Shown here piece after piece: positions 38,376 through 46,747 of a stretch of 64,000 nt of DNA. A program made the position numbers and the translations under genes. Source of the DNA: Kitasatospora kifunensis (GTDB lineage: Bacteria; Actinomycetota; Actinomycetes; Streptomycetales; Streptomycetaceae); the NCBI RefSeq assembly GCF_014203855.1, contig NZ_JACHJV010000002.1, positions 310,001-374,000 of the forward strand, given 5' to 3'. Under the pieces are notes generated by a model, which had not been told where the DNA came from, made no database searches, and saw only the letters and a list, made by a program, of their open reading frames with translations. Each line of letters starts with the position of its first letter. Positions within the stretch are counted from its first letter, which is position 1.

Positions 38376-40604
38376 TCAGGCGGCGCTCTGCTGGGTGGCG
38401 TTCTTCTGGGCGGCGGTGGCCCCCTGGCCGACGGCCTGGTTGCCGACCACGCTCAGACCGCCCTGCTGGATGATGCCGTGGTTGAGGATGGTCTGCTGCT
38501 GCTGGGTGAACTCCGAGGTGTCCACGCCGTGCGCGTCGAGGAACCGGCGGATCGCCGCCAGGCTGTGGCGGCTCAGCGCGGCCGTCACCCGCCCGCCGTC
38601 CGCCGCCTGGAAGTAGTTCGAGTAGTTCGGATCGAAGGCGAACTCCCGCACGCTGGTCCGCGCGCCGTAGTCGAAGGCCGGGTCCTGCTCCGCCGCCCGC
38701 AGCTCCCGCCGCATTCGCTTGGCGTGCCGGGCCTCGAACCGGGCATGGTGCCAAGCGGTGGACGGCGCCGTGAGCAGCAGGGCTCCGGTGCGCCGCAGCG
38801 CGTTGATCCGGATCGCCCGACGGAACACGTCCGTGACCCGGTCGGGCAGCACGTCGATCTCGTGATAGCCGCCCCGCACCGGCGTGAGCAGATGCGTCTC
38901 GCAGCGCAGATTCAGCGTCTGCCCGGTGACGGCCACCTGGAGGAACACGCTTGCCACCACATCACCGCCCCACAGCGGCAGATGCGCGCCGAGCGCGTGC
39001 CGTGCGGTACCGCGCGGGTGCTGGGCGATGTGCCGCACCTGCTCCTCGTCCAGCCGCATGGACGGGGTCGACCGGTTGCCGGACATGAAGCGCTCGTCGG
39101 CCGCGACGGTGGCGCCGTGCACGAAGACCCGGTCCTCCAGTTGCAGGTCCGCCAGGCTCGGCTCGCCCGGCGTGGGCGGCTCGGCACCGTCGTGGGTGGC
39201 CAAGTCCTGCAGGTGACGCCGCAGATGCTCGATCGCCTCCCAGGCGTCGAAGTCGGTGACCGCGGTCCGGGCGTCGGCGGGTACCAGGGGGATGTTGATC
39301 TGCCAGCTCGCGGTGGTGGCCGCGAAGCCGACGGACGGCGCCCAGCCGCTGTAGACGGTGACGTTGCCGCGCTGCGCCTCCTCCAGCAGGCGCAGCCGCT
39401 CCTTCACCCACGGCGTGCTGGGCATCGGCCCGGGAGCCGCGTCGGGCGCGAACCGCCCACGGCGCAGCCCCTGGCACAGTCGCGCGGCGGTGTCCAACTC
39501 GGCCTTGGCGGCGATGGAATGCGCCACCGGCAGCCCGACCGCGAGGGTGAGCAGCGCTGGTGTGCCGTACAGGTAGGTGCCGAGCAGCCAGGCGACCGGG
39601 CCGGGCAGCGAGATCAGGCTCCCGGCGACGGTGAGCGCCAGCAGCACCGCCAGCATCGGGACCGCGGTGACCAGGCCGGGCCACGCGGCCGGCCCGCGAC
39701 GGGTGGCCCAGCCCCGGCTGCCCCAGAGCGGGCGCGGCGGGCTGCTGAGCCTGCTCACCAGCAGACACCCGACCGGCAGCCATGCCGGAGCGAGGAGCAG
39801 CATCCCCGCGAACACCGCCGACAGCCGCAGATCGCGGTGGTACCGCAGCTCGCGTGCGGTCAGACAGTGCTGGGCCACTGGCACCAGGTCGACGCCGGGC
39901 GAGGGTGCGATCGCCCCGAGCTCGTCCGCCAGCACGTCCTCGACCACGAACCGGGCGAACCCGGGGACCGTGTAGGCCGCCGTGCACAGGTACCGGGTGA
40001 CGTCGCCGGGCTCCCGGCCGAGCGCGCTGGGGGAGGAGTCCGCCAGGCCGGGCATGCCGCTGCTCCAGCCGCCGGTCCACGGCGTGACGCGGGTCGCCGC
40101 CCGCAGCATGCCCGACCCGGGCGCGCCGCTCCCGGCCAGGAACGGGCCGGCCAGCAGCCCAAGCACCAGGCCGAACGTAGCCGAGTCGGGGATGAAGTAC
40201 ACCAGCAACTGGTGGCTGTCGGGTCGGAAGACGGAGGGCCCGGCCTTGGCCATGACGATCCAGTCGGCGAGCCCGGCCAGTGCGCCGATCAGCACCGCGG
40301 CGCCCACCGCCGTGACACGGGACCGTCGCCCCGCCCGCGGCAGCACCAGCACGACACCCGCCAGCAGCACGGCGACCATCGCCGCCATGGCCCAGCGTGC
40401 GTTGACTGGGGCCGGCGCGCCCAGCATCCACGCGGGCGCGCTCAGCACGTCCTGCACCCGGATGAGCAGGCCGTTGCTCGGCTGCATGTCCAGGACCGGC
40501 TTCTGCACCGGCGGGCTGCCCAGCACGAGCAGGACGACGCAGACCACCACGGCCCGACCGCGCCCGAACTCCGTTGAAGATCCGGACAGTTCAAACACCC
40601 CCAA
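38376..40604 (-). CDS. Multi-membrane protein of unknown function with C-terminal GNQAVG motif
   Basis: This protein of about 742 residues has some seven membrane segments in residues 15-370 (for example WAMAAMVAVLLAGVVLVLP and LVTAVPMLAVLLALTVAG). A soluble C-terminal half follows. Near the end, FDPNYSNYFQ, FLDAHGVDTSEF and NHGIIQQGG then VGNQAVGQGA (708-731) match the layout of a widespread actinobacterial family that I recognise only as uncharacterised. The terminal motif recurs in the 132-residue protein downstream. The start is TTG 40604 or GTG 40598; neither has a good ribosome site. It lies 43 bp after a TetR gene on the same strand, so the three may form an operon. Confidence 0.85.
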   Translation of the reverse strand: MGVFELSGSSTEFGRGRAVVVCVVLLVLGSPPVQKPVLDMQPSNGLLIRVQDVLSAPAWMLGAPAPVNARWAMAAMVAVLLAGVVLVLPRAGRRSRVTAVGAAVLIGALAGLADWIVMAKAGPSVFRPDSHQLLVYFIPDSATFGLVLGLLAGPFLAGSGAPGSGMLRAATRVTPWTGGWSSGMPGLADSSPSALGREPGDVTRYLCTAAYTVPGFARFVVEDVLADELGAIAPSPGVDLVPVAQHCLTARELRYHRDLRLSAVFAGMLLLAPAWLPVGCLLVSRLSSPPRPLWGSRGWATRRGPAAWPGLVTAVPMLAVLLALTVAGSLISLPGPVAWLLGTYLYGTPALLTLAVGLPVAHSIAAKAELDTAARLCQGLRRGRFAPDAAPGPMPSTPWVKERLRLLEEAQRGNVTVYSGWAPSVGFAATTASWQINIPLVPADARTAVTDFDAWEAIEHLRRHLQDLATHDGAEPPTPGEPSLADLQLEDRVFVHGATVAADERFMSGNRSTPSMRLDEEQVRHIAQHPRGTARHALGAHLPLWGGDVVASVFLQVAVTGQTLNLRCETHLLTPVRGGYHEIDVLPDRVTDVFRRAIRINALRRTGALLLTAPSTAWHHARFEARHAKRMRRELRAAEQDPAFDYGARTSVREFAFDPNYSNYFQAADGGRVTAALSRHSLAAIRRFLDAHGVDTSEFTQQQQTILNHGIIQQGGLSVVGNQAVGQGATAAQKNATQQSAA

Positions 40605-40647
40605 GGAGAACTCAGGGTCGAGACTCTAACCGGCGACCGACTGCCTG

Positions 40648-41226
40648 TCAGGAGATTCCGCCGGGGGACACCGACATGAGTTCGGCGAAGCGCTCCAGCG
40701 CACGCTCGGTGCGTCGGCGGTCACCGGTGGCGGTGAGATCGAAGAGCAGACCCCGGATCACGGCCATGACCAACGTGGGTGTGACGGTGTCGTCAGGACC
40801 GGTGGAGACGTCGCGGAAGGTGGCGCGGAGGGTGTCGAACCAGTCCGTGATCGCCTTGCCCTGGTCGGGGTAGGTCTCGGGGTGGAGCAGGCCGTCGGCG
40901 TGCACCTCGAAGAACAGCCGGACGAACGGCGCACGTTCGTCCGCGCTGATCCACGCCCAGATGCCGTGCAGCCGCTCCTGCACGGAGCCGGTCCTCGGCG
41001 GAAGGTGCTCGGCCAGGCGCACCGCGCCTCGGCGGCGGGCCTCGGCGAGGACGGCCGCGACCAACTCCTGTTTGCTGCCGAAGTCGTAGAGCAGCATCCG
41101 TGGGCTGGTGTCGAGGGCTGCGGCCAGTGGTCGCAGGCTCAGCCCGGCCAGGCCGTGCGCCAGCACGTAGTCGGTCGCCCGCGCCAGTGTGCGCTCGCGA
41201 CGGGCGGGATCTGCGGGTCGCCCCAT
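40648..41226 (-). CDS. TetR-family transcriptional regulator
   Basis: This 192-residue protein has an N-terminal helix-turn-helix (LRPLAAALDTSPRMLLYDFGSKQELV, about 31-56) and a C-terminal dimerisation/ligand domain. The start ATG 41226 has GAGAGGAG seven bases upstream. It is divergent from a patatin-like gene and followed on its own strand by the membrane-protein gene. The divergent gap holds a GAAACAG/CTGTTTC inverted repeat and a 15-bp tandem repeat, either of which could be its operator. Confidence 0.92.
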   Translation of the reverse strand: MGRPADPARRERTLARATDYVLAHGLAGLSLRPLAAALDTSPRMLLYDFGSKQELVAAVLAEARRRGAVRLAEHLPPRTGSVQERLHGIWAWISADERAPFVRLFFEVHADGLLHPETYPDQGKAITDWFDTLRATFRDVSTGPDDTVTPTLVMAVIRGLLFDLTATGDRRRTERALERFAELMSVSPGGIS

Positions 41227-41240
41227 GGTGGATCTCCTCT

Positions 41241-41300
41241 CGGCGGCTCGGTACTCGGCGGCTCGGTACTCGGCAACGCGGTACTCGGCGACTCGGTACC
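41241..41300. repeat. Four 15-bp tandem repeats in the TetR/patatin gap
   Basis: There are two exact copies of CGGCGGCTCGGTACT, then two diverged copies (CGGCAACGCGGTACT and CGGCGACTCGGTACC). They lie in the 5' leader of the TetR gene and could be operator repeats or slippage products. Confidence 0.8.
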
Positions 41301-41336
41301 GAAACAGCGTCAGCGAGTTTATGGTACGACTGTTTC
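41301..41336. promoter_or_regulatory. Inverted repeat upstream of patatin gene
   Basis: GAAACAG (41301-41307) and CTGTTTC (41330-41336) form a perfect 7-bp inverted repeat around an A/T-richer core, 21 bp before the patatin start codon. This is a plausible TetR operator. Confidence 0.45.
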
Positions 41337-41356
41337 AACAACGAGGGGAGACCGCT

Positions 41357-42214
41357 TTGCATACTTTGCACACCTTCGACCGAGCACTCGTCCTGGGTCC
41401 CGGGAGTCACGTCGGCACCGCCTGGATGGCAGGGCTGGCCTACGGATTGCGCCGCGATGGCGTGGACCTGGGCGAAGCCGACCTGATCGTCGGGACGTCG
41501 TCCGGCGCGATCGTCGCGGCGCTCCTCGCCACCGGGCAGGACCCGGGGCGGCTCGCTTCTTCGGCTCGCCCGGCCGCTCACCGGCTCAAGGCGGACCCTG
41601 CGCGGATGGGCGCGGTGTTCGCCGTGCTCGGTGACCGCAGCCTGGAGCCCGGTGAGGCCAGGCGTCGCGTCAGCCGGCTCGCGCTCGACAGCGCCGACCC
41701 CCAGGCCGAGGAGGCGCTGATCGCGGGGCGCGCCGCCTTGATCGGTGCGGACGCGTGGCCGCAGCGGCGGCTGTTGATCACCGGCGTTTGCGCAACCACC
41801 GGTGAGCCCGTGGTGTGGGACCGCGACAGCGGCGTGCCGTTGGTGCACGCGGTGGCGGCGAGCAGCGCCTTCCCCGGGGCCGCGCCGCCCGTTGCCATCG
41901 ACGGCAGGCGGTACATGGACGGTGCGCTGCGCGCGGGCACCAACGCCGATCTCGCGGCCGGAGCCCGCACGGTGGTCGTGGTCGAGCCGATGGCGCACCT
42001 GTTTCCCCGCGAGCCGCTCAACCAGCAGTTGGCGGCCGTGGGGGCGGACACCGTGGTGACCATCGGCCCGGATCCGGCCTCGGTGCGCGCTTTCGGGTCG
42101 GACCTGGGCGACCTGGCAGCCTGGGAACCGGCCTACCGGGCGGGCCTTCGCCAGGCCGCTGACCTCGGCGAGCGGCTCCGCTCCACCTGGAGGACCGCAG
42201 CCGAGGCGGGCTGA
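41357..42214 (+). CDS. Patatin-like phospholipase
   Basis: This 285-residue acyl hydrolase of the RssA/patatin type has an oxyanion loop LGPGSHVG (13-20), nucleophile Ser48 in GTSSG, and catalytic Asp188 in YMDGA. The start is TTG 41357 because GGGGAG lies six bases upstream; longer upstream reading gives a repetitive leader. The substrate lipid is unknown. It is divergent from a TetR gene that probably controls it. Confidence 0.88.
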   Translation: MHTLHTFDRALVLGPGSHVGTAWMAGLAYGLRRDGVDLGEADLIVGTSSGAIVAALLATGQDPGRLASSARPAAHRLKADPARMGAVFAVLGDRSLEPGEARRRVSRLALDSADPQAEEALIAGRAALIGADAWPQRRLLITGVCATTGEPVVWDRDSGVPLVHAVAASSAFPGAAPPVAIDGRRYMDGALRAGTNADLAAGARTVVVVEPMAHLFPREPLNQQLAAVGADTVVTIGPDPASVRAFGSDLGDLAAWEPAYRAGLRQAADLGERLRSTWRTAAEAG

Positions 42215-42217
42215 CCG

Positions 42218-42335
42218 CCGGTCAGGTCGGTCGGTCAGGCCGGGTCGGGTCGGTCAGGTCGGTCTGTCAGGTCAGGTCAGTCGGTCAGGTCGAGTCGGTC
42301 TGCCAGGTCGGGTCGGCTCGGTCGATCAGGTCGGT
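42218..42335. repeat. GGTC/AGGTC low-complexity repeat
   Basis: A run of imperfect pentanucleotide-type units (GGTCGGTCAGGTC and variants) fills the gap between the patatin gene and the AraC-type gene. It runs into the C-terminal codons of the latter. Confidence 0.7.
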
Positions 42336-43274
42336 GACGCGTGCACGGAAGGTGCGGCGGTAGGTGTCCGGCGGCACGCCGACCGTGCGGTTGAAGTGCC
42401 GGCGCAGCGTGGTGGCGGTGCCCATGCCGGTGGCCGCCGCGATGGTGTCGATGCCGTCGGCGGTGGTCTCCAGCAACTCCTGTGCGTGGCGGATCCGTTG
42501 AGTGAGCAGCCATTGCAGGGGGGTGGTGCCGGTCACCGCCCTGAAGTGGCGGCCCAGGTTGCGCGAGCTCATGTTCGCCTGGCGGGCCAGGTCCTCCACG
42601 GTCAGCGGCCGGTCCAGGCGTTGGATCGCCCAGGGGAGGAGCTCGGCGAGCGGGTGGTTGTCCGGGGCGGGGACCGGGGTGGTGACGAACTGGGCCTGGC
42701 CGCCGTCCCGGTGGGGCGGCACGACCAGGCGCCGGGCGACGGTGTTGGCGATCGCCGAGCCGTGGTCGAGGCGTACGAGGTGCAGGCACAGGTCCATCGC
42801 GGCCGCCTTGCCGGCGGAGGTGAGCACGCGGCCGTTGTCGACGTAGAGGACGTCCGGGTCGACCGTCACCTGAGGGTAGCGGGCGGCCAGGGCTCGGGTG
42901 TGCGCCCAGTGCGTGGTCGCGCGCTTCCCGTCCAGCAGGCCGGCGGCGGCCAGCACGAACGCGCCGGTGCACAGGGAGGCCACGCGTGCGCCGGCCTGGT
43001 GAGCGGCGCGCACCGCGTCGACCAGGTCGCCGGGGGGATCCCGGTCGACATCGGCCCAGCCCGGGACGATCACGGTGTCGGCGCGCGCGAGCCGGTCGAG
43101 TCCGTGGTCGGGCTCAAGGCGGAACCGGCCGACCCGCACGGCGTGGGGCCCGCAGAGGGCGAGGTCGTACCAAGGCCCCGTCACGGCGGCCGGGGCGGGG
43201 CCGAAGACCTCGCAGGCCAGGGCCAGTTCCAAGTGCAGCATCCCGTCGGTGACGGCCAGCGCGACAGTTCCCAT
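42285..43274 (-). CDS. GlxA-type AraC-family regulator with DJ-1/PfpI domain
   Basis: This 329-residue regulator has an N-terminal DJ-1/PfpI-like domain (VIVPGW, then VASLCTGAFVLAAAGLLDGKRATTHW with the nucleophile-elbow Cys). A C-terminal AraC DNA-binding domain follows (two helix-turn-helix units; LARQANMSSRNLGRHFRAVTG and AAATGMGTATTLRRHFNRTVG). ATG 43274 is preferred over 43295 because a 9-bp inverted repeat flanks the upstream start. It is divergent from the oxidoreductase gene at 43387, its likely target. The C-terminal tail derives from a simple repeat. Confidence 0.9.
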   Translation of the reverse strand: MGTVALAVTDGMLHLELALACEVFGPAPAAVTGPWYDLALCGPHAVRVGRFRLEPDHGLDRLARADTVIVPGWADVDRDPPGDLVDAVRAAHQAGARVASLCTGAFVLAAAGLLDGKRATTHWAHTRALAARYPQVTVDPDVLYVDNGRVLTSAGKAAAMDLCLHLVRLDHGSAIANTVARRLVVPPHRDGGQAQFVTTPVPAPDNHPLAELLPWAIQRLDRPLTVEDLARQANMSSRNLGRHFRAVTGTTPLQWLLTQRIRHAQELLETTADGIDTIAAATGMGTATTLRRHFNRTVGVPPDTYRRTFRARVTDLIDRADPTWQTDST

Positions 43275-43307
43275 GTCCGGAACTGTACGGGTCATGGCGT
43301 TCCGGAC
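43275..43307. promoter_or_regulatory. Inverted repeat operator candidate
   Basis: GTCCGGAAC (43275-43283) and GTTCCGGAC (43299-43307) form a perfect 9-bp inverted repeat, 15-bp spacer, directly at the regulator's 5' end and 80 bp before the divergent reductase gene. Confidence 0.55.
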
Positions 43308-43386
43308 ACTCGCGTGGGGTGCCCGCTCCTCGTCAGGATGTCCGTGACAGATCGCAACAGATCAACTCGAGTACGGGGGAGAACCC

Positions 43387-44415
43387 ATGGGATCGGGACT
43401 CACGGTGACGGTGTTCGGCGCGTACGGGCACACCGGGCGCTTCGTGGTGGCGCAGTTGCGGGAGCGCGGGTTCGTCCCGGTCCTGTCCGGCCGCGACGCC
43501 GACAAGCTGCGCGTCCTGGCGTCCGAGACCGGATTCGACGCCCGCCCGGCGTCGGTCGAGGACCCGGCCTCGCTCGACCGCGCCCTGTCCGGTGCGGCGG
43601 CGGTGATCAACTGTGCCGGGCCTTTCGCCACGACGGCCGCCCCCGTGATCGAGGCGGCACTGCGCGCGGGGATCCCGTATCTGGACGTGGCGGCCGAGAT
43701 CGAGGCCAACGCCGACACGTTCGCGCACTTCACCGATCGCGCCCGCGCCGCCGAAGCGGTGATCGTCCCGGCGATGGCCTTCTACGGTGGCCTCGGCGAC
43801 CTGCTGGCCACCGCCGCGATGGGCGATTGGACGACGGCCGACGAGGCGCACATCGCGTACGGGCTGAACAGTTGGCACCCCACCACCGGGACGCGTACGG
43901 CCGGCGCGGTCTCCCGGCAGCGGCGGGGCGGCGGACGCGTCGTGTACACGAACGGCCGGCTGGAGCACCGCCATGACGACGCGCCGACCCTGCAGTGGCC
44001 CTTCCCCGACCCGATGGGCCCCCGGGCCGTCATCGGGGAGTTCACGATGGCCGACGTCGTCACGGTGCCCAGCCACCTGGCCATTCCCGAAGTGCGCACC
44101 TACATGACCATCGAGGCGGCCAGGGAGGTCTCGGCCCCGGACACCCCGACGCCGGCGGCGGTCGACGAGCGCGGGCGCTCCGCACAGACCTTCCTGGTCG
44201 ACGTCCTGGTGCGCTCCGGCGACACCGAACGGCGCGCTGTGGCAAGGGGCCAGGACATCTACGCCGTCACCGCGCCACTCGTGGTGGAAGCGGTCGACCG
44301 CATCCTCACGGGACGGACCAGGACGGTCGGTGTCGCCTCCGCCGGCGAGCTCTTCGACGCGCCCGACTTCCTGCGCGCGCTGTCCTCGCACATCTCCGTG
44401 GAACTGCGTCCGTAG
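43387..44415 (+). CDS. Saccharopine-dehydrogenase-like NAD(P)-binding oxidoreductase
   Basis: This 342-residue protein has an N-terminal Rossmann motif GAYGHTGRFV (11-20), the NCAGPF segment and LDVAAEIEAN typical of saccharopine-dehydrogenase-like and trans-acting enoyl-reductase families. GGGGAGA lies four bases before ATG 43387. The substrate is not predictable. The divergent GlxA-type regulator gene and the shared inverted repeat suggest local control. Confidence 0.85.
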   Translation: MGSGLTVTVFGAYGHTGRFVVAQLRERGFVPVLSGRDADKLRVLASETGFDARPASVEDPASLDRALSGAAAVINCAGPFATTAAPVIEAALRAGIPYLDVAAEIEANADTFAHFTDRARAAEAVIVPAMAFYGGLGDLLATAAMGDWTTADEAHIAYGLNSWHPTTGTRTAGAVSRQRRGGGRVVYTNGRLEHRHDDAPTLQWPFPDPMGPRAVIGEFTMADVVTVPSHLAIPEVRTYMTIEAAREVSAPDTPTPAAVDERGRSAQTFLVDVLVRSGDTERRAVARGQDIYAVTAPLVVEAVDRILTGRTRTVGVASAGELFDAPDFLRALSSHISVELRP

Positions 44416-44432
44416 CGGGTGGACGGCCGGTG

Positions 44433-45059
44433 TCACCGCGTGCGGTCACCGGCGGGCGTATCGCTTCCCCCGAACAACCTGTCCAGGTGCTGGTCAACAG
44501 CGGTGAGCACGTCCCGGGGCTTGACCACGTCCAGTTCGAGGAGGGTGGTGAAGCCGGTGAGGGCGAGCAGTAGATCGGTCTCGACCACCGGGTCGCGGTC
44601 GGGGCCGATCTGCCCGTCGGCGATCGCCTGGCGGACCAACTGCTCGACCATGGCGCGCCCTTGGAGCATCCCGTCGCGGGTCCGGGCGTGGAAGTTCTCG
44701 TTGTGCAGCGCCTCCAGGACGAAGGCGGCGCTCATCCGGCTGGTCGCGCGAGCGTCGGCGTGCAGCGGGAGCATCTCGGTGAGCATCACGCGCAGCACGT
44801 CCCGGGGGTGCGGCCCCTCGCCGAGCTCCTGAAGGCCCTGGCCGACGCGCAACGAGGCCTGCTCGGAGGCGAAGTCCATCGCGAAGGAGAGCATCGCCTC
44901 CCGGGAGGCGAAGTAGTGCTGCAACTGCCCGAGGGAGATGCCCGCCTCCTTGGCGGCCTCACGCATGGTCAGGTGCCCCACGCCGCGCTGCTCCACCACG
45001 CGCCACAGCGCTCGGGCGATCGTTTCGCGGCGTTCGTGGTGATCCACCTGTTTCGGCAT
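44433..45059 (-). CDS. TetR-family regulator (MPKQVDH type)
   Basis: This 208-residue protein has a helix-turn-helix TMREAAKEAGISLGQLQHYF (about 31-50) and a helical ligand domain. GGAG lies nine bases before ATG 45059. The N-terminus MPKQVDHHERR is nearly the same as that of the TetR at 50728 (MPRQVDHEGRR), so the two are paralogues. Each is divergent from a hydrolase, here a carboxylesterase whose promoter carries direct repeats. Confidence 0.92.
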   Translation of the reverse strand: MPKQVDHHERRETIARALWRVVEQRGVGHLTMREAAKEAGISLGQLQHYFASREAMLSFAMDFASEQASLRVGQGLQELGEGPHPRDVLRVMLTEMLPLHADARATSRMSAAFVLEALHNENFHARTRDGMLQGRAMVEQLVRQAIADGQIGPDRDPVVETDLLLALTGFTTLLELDVVKPRDVLTAVDQHLDRLFGGSDTPAGDRTR

Positions 45060-45092
45060 CGTCGGCTTCTCCGTGGTCTCGTCCCCCTGCAG

Positions 45093-45132
45093 TTGACAAC
45101 ATAATACAGCTGACTTAAATAATACGTCTGAC
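45093..45132 (+). promoter_or_regulatory. Promoter with overlapping direct repeats for carboxylesterase
   Basis: TTGACA (45093-45098), a 17-bp spacer and TAAATA (45116-45121) make a near-consensus housekeeping promoter. ATAATACAGCTGAC (45101-45114) and ATAATACGTCTGAC (45119-45132) are direct repeats at 18-bp spacing covering it, suited to TetR repression. Confidence 0.6.
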
Positions 45133-45154
45133 CGATAACGCGGAACCTGCGGAC

Positions 45155-45198
45155 GGCCTGCGGAAGGCCTCTGAAAGGCCTGCGAAAGGCCTGCGGAA
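45155..45198. repeat. Four 11-bp tandem repeats in the esterase leader
   Basis: The units are GGCCTGCGGAA, GGCCTCTGAAA, GGCCTGCGAAA and GGCCTGCGGAA, in perfect register, just upstream of the ribosome site GGAAGGA. They would be transcribed in the 5' leader. Confidence 0.8.
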
Positions 45199-45211
45199 GG
45201 AAGGACGCGAC

Positions 45212-46702
45212 ATGCCTGAACAGCCGACGGTGCGTACGACGGAGGGCGTGGTGGAGGGCCGCCGGCGGCGCGGGCACGCGGTGTTCCGCGGCATCCCCTA
45301 CGCCCAGGCGCCGGTGGGAGAGCTGCGCTTCGCGGCGCCCGGCCCGCCTCGGCCCTGGGAGGGGACACGGCAGGCGGTGGAGTTCGGACCGGCGGTACCG
45401 CAGTCCGGGCCGGTCCAGGTGAGTTCGCCGCAGGGCACGAACTGGTTGACGCTCAACGTCTGCACCCCCGATCCGGGCGCGGCCGGGCTGCCGGTGCTGG
45501 TGTGGATCCCCGGCGGCGGCTACCTGACGGCGGCCTCGAACGACCCGACGTACGACCCGGCGGCGCTGGCCGCGGCGGGGCTCGTCGTGGTGAGCATCAA
45601 CTACCGGGTGGGCGCCGAGGGTTTCGCGCTCCTGGACGGCGCCCCGCCCAACCGCGGCTTCCTCGACCAGATCGCGGCGTTGCACTGGGTGCGACGCAAC
45701 ATCGCCTCCTTCGGCGGCGACCCCGACCAGGTCACGGTGGCCGGGCAGTCCGCCGGAGCGGGATCGGTCGCCGCCCTGATGACGATGGAGCCGGCGCGCG
45801 GCCTGTTCCGACGGGCCATCACCCACTCGGTACCGGGCCTGCACTGCACTCGCGCACTGGCACACCAGGTCGCCGCCGCACTGGCGGACCGGTTCGGCAC
45901 GGCGCCCACCGTCGCGGCCCTGGCCGACGTCGATCCCTGGCGCCTGGCCGAAGGGGTCACCGCCCTCAGCGCCGACCTCCACGCCTACCGCGAGAGCTGG
46001 GGGCGGCTCAGCGGGACCGGCGTCGCCTTCTGTCCCGTGGTCGACGGCGAACTCCTCGCCGAGACGCCCTGGTCCGCACTGGCCGGCGGTGGCGCGAGCG
46101 GTATCGAACTCCTCGCCGGCCATACCCGCGACGAGTTCCGGCCGTTCAGCGTCATGGCCGGACGACTGGGCACGTTCACCGACCAGGACGCCCGTACCGC
46201 CCTGGACCTGTTCGCCCCCGCACCGCACGGTGCGGACGCCTACCGCGCCGCCCATCCGCAGGCCACCCCGGAGGAGTTGCTGGAAACGGTGTACTCCGAT
46301 GCCCTCTTCCGGATGCCCTCCATGCTGCTGGCCGAGGCGAACGCGGCAGCAGGCGGCACCTCGTACCTGTTCGAGCTGCAACTGGCCTCCCCGGCCCTGG
46401 GAGGAGTCCTGGGCGCCTGCCACGGCCTCGACGTCCCCTTGGCCTTCGGCACGCTGGACAGCCCCACCGGCAGGCAGCTCCTCGGCGAGGAGCCCACCCC
46501 CGAGGCGATCGCGGTATCGCGCGAACTCCAGCGGGCGTGGGCCGGTTTCGCCACCACCGGCGACCCCGGGTGGGCCGCCTACCACCCCGACCAGCAGCTC
46601 ACCCGCGTCCTGGACAGCGACCCCAAGACCCTGCGCTACCCCGAACAGTCCTCCCGCCGAATCTGGAAGGGTCGCGCCCCGGCCCCCTTCGACCTCGGGT
46701 AG
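45212..46702 (+). CDS. Carboxylesterase (type B)
   Basis: This 496-residue alpha/beta-hydrolase of the type-B carboxylesterase/para-nitrobenzyl-esterase family has FRGIPYAQAPVGELRF (25-40), oxyanion-hole GGGY (101-104), nucleophile Ser180 in AGQSAGA and a catalytic His in GACHGLDVP. No signal peptide is seen, so it is cytosolic. It hydrolyses esters of unknown identity. It is divergent from a TetR gene with a shared promoter region, so substrate-induced expression is likely. Confidence 0.93.
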   Translation: MPEQPTVRTTEGVVEGRRRRGHAVFRGIPYAQAPVGELRFAAPGPPRPWEGTRQAVEFGPAVPQSGPVQVSSPQGTNWLTLNVCTPDPGAAGLPVLVWIPGGGYLTAASNDPTYDPAALAAAGLVVVSINYRVGAEGFALLDGAPPNRGFLDQIAALHWVRRNIASFGGDPDQVTVAGQSAGAGSVAALMTMEPARGLFRRAITHSVPGLHCTRALAHQVAAALADRFGTAPTVAALADVDPWRLAEGVTALSADLHAYRESWGRLSGTGVAFCPVVDGELLAETPWSALAGGGASGIELLAGHTRDEFRPFSVMAGRLGTFTDQDARTALDLFAPAPHGADAYRAAHPQATPEELLETVYSDALFRMPSMLLAEANAAAGGTSYLFELQLASPALGGVLGACHGLDVPLAFGTLDSPTGRQLLGEEPTPEAIAVSRELQRAWAGFATTGDPGWAAYHPDQQLTRVLDSDPKTLRYPEQSSRRIWKGRAPAPFDLG

Positions 46703-46705
46703 GGA

Positions 46706-46740
46706 CGGGCCGCGGAGTTCGGCAGGGAGCTGCCGGCCCG
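46706..46740. terminator. Hairpin between convergent esterase genes
   Basis: CGGGC...GCCCG encloses a perfect CGGCAG-GGAG-CTGCCG stem, placed in the 45-bp gap between the carboxylesterase and the erythromycin-esterase-like gene. Confidence 0.55.
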
Positions 46741-46747
46741 GATCGGC

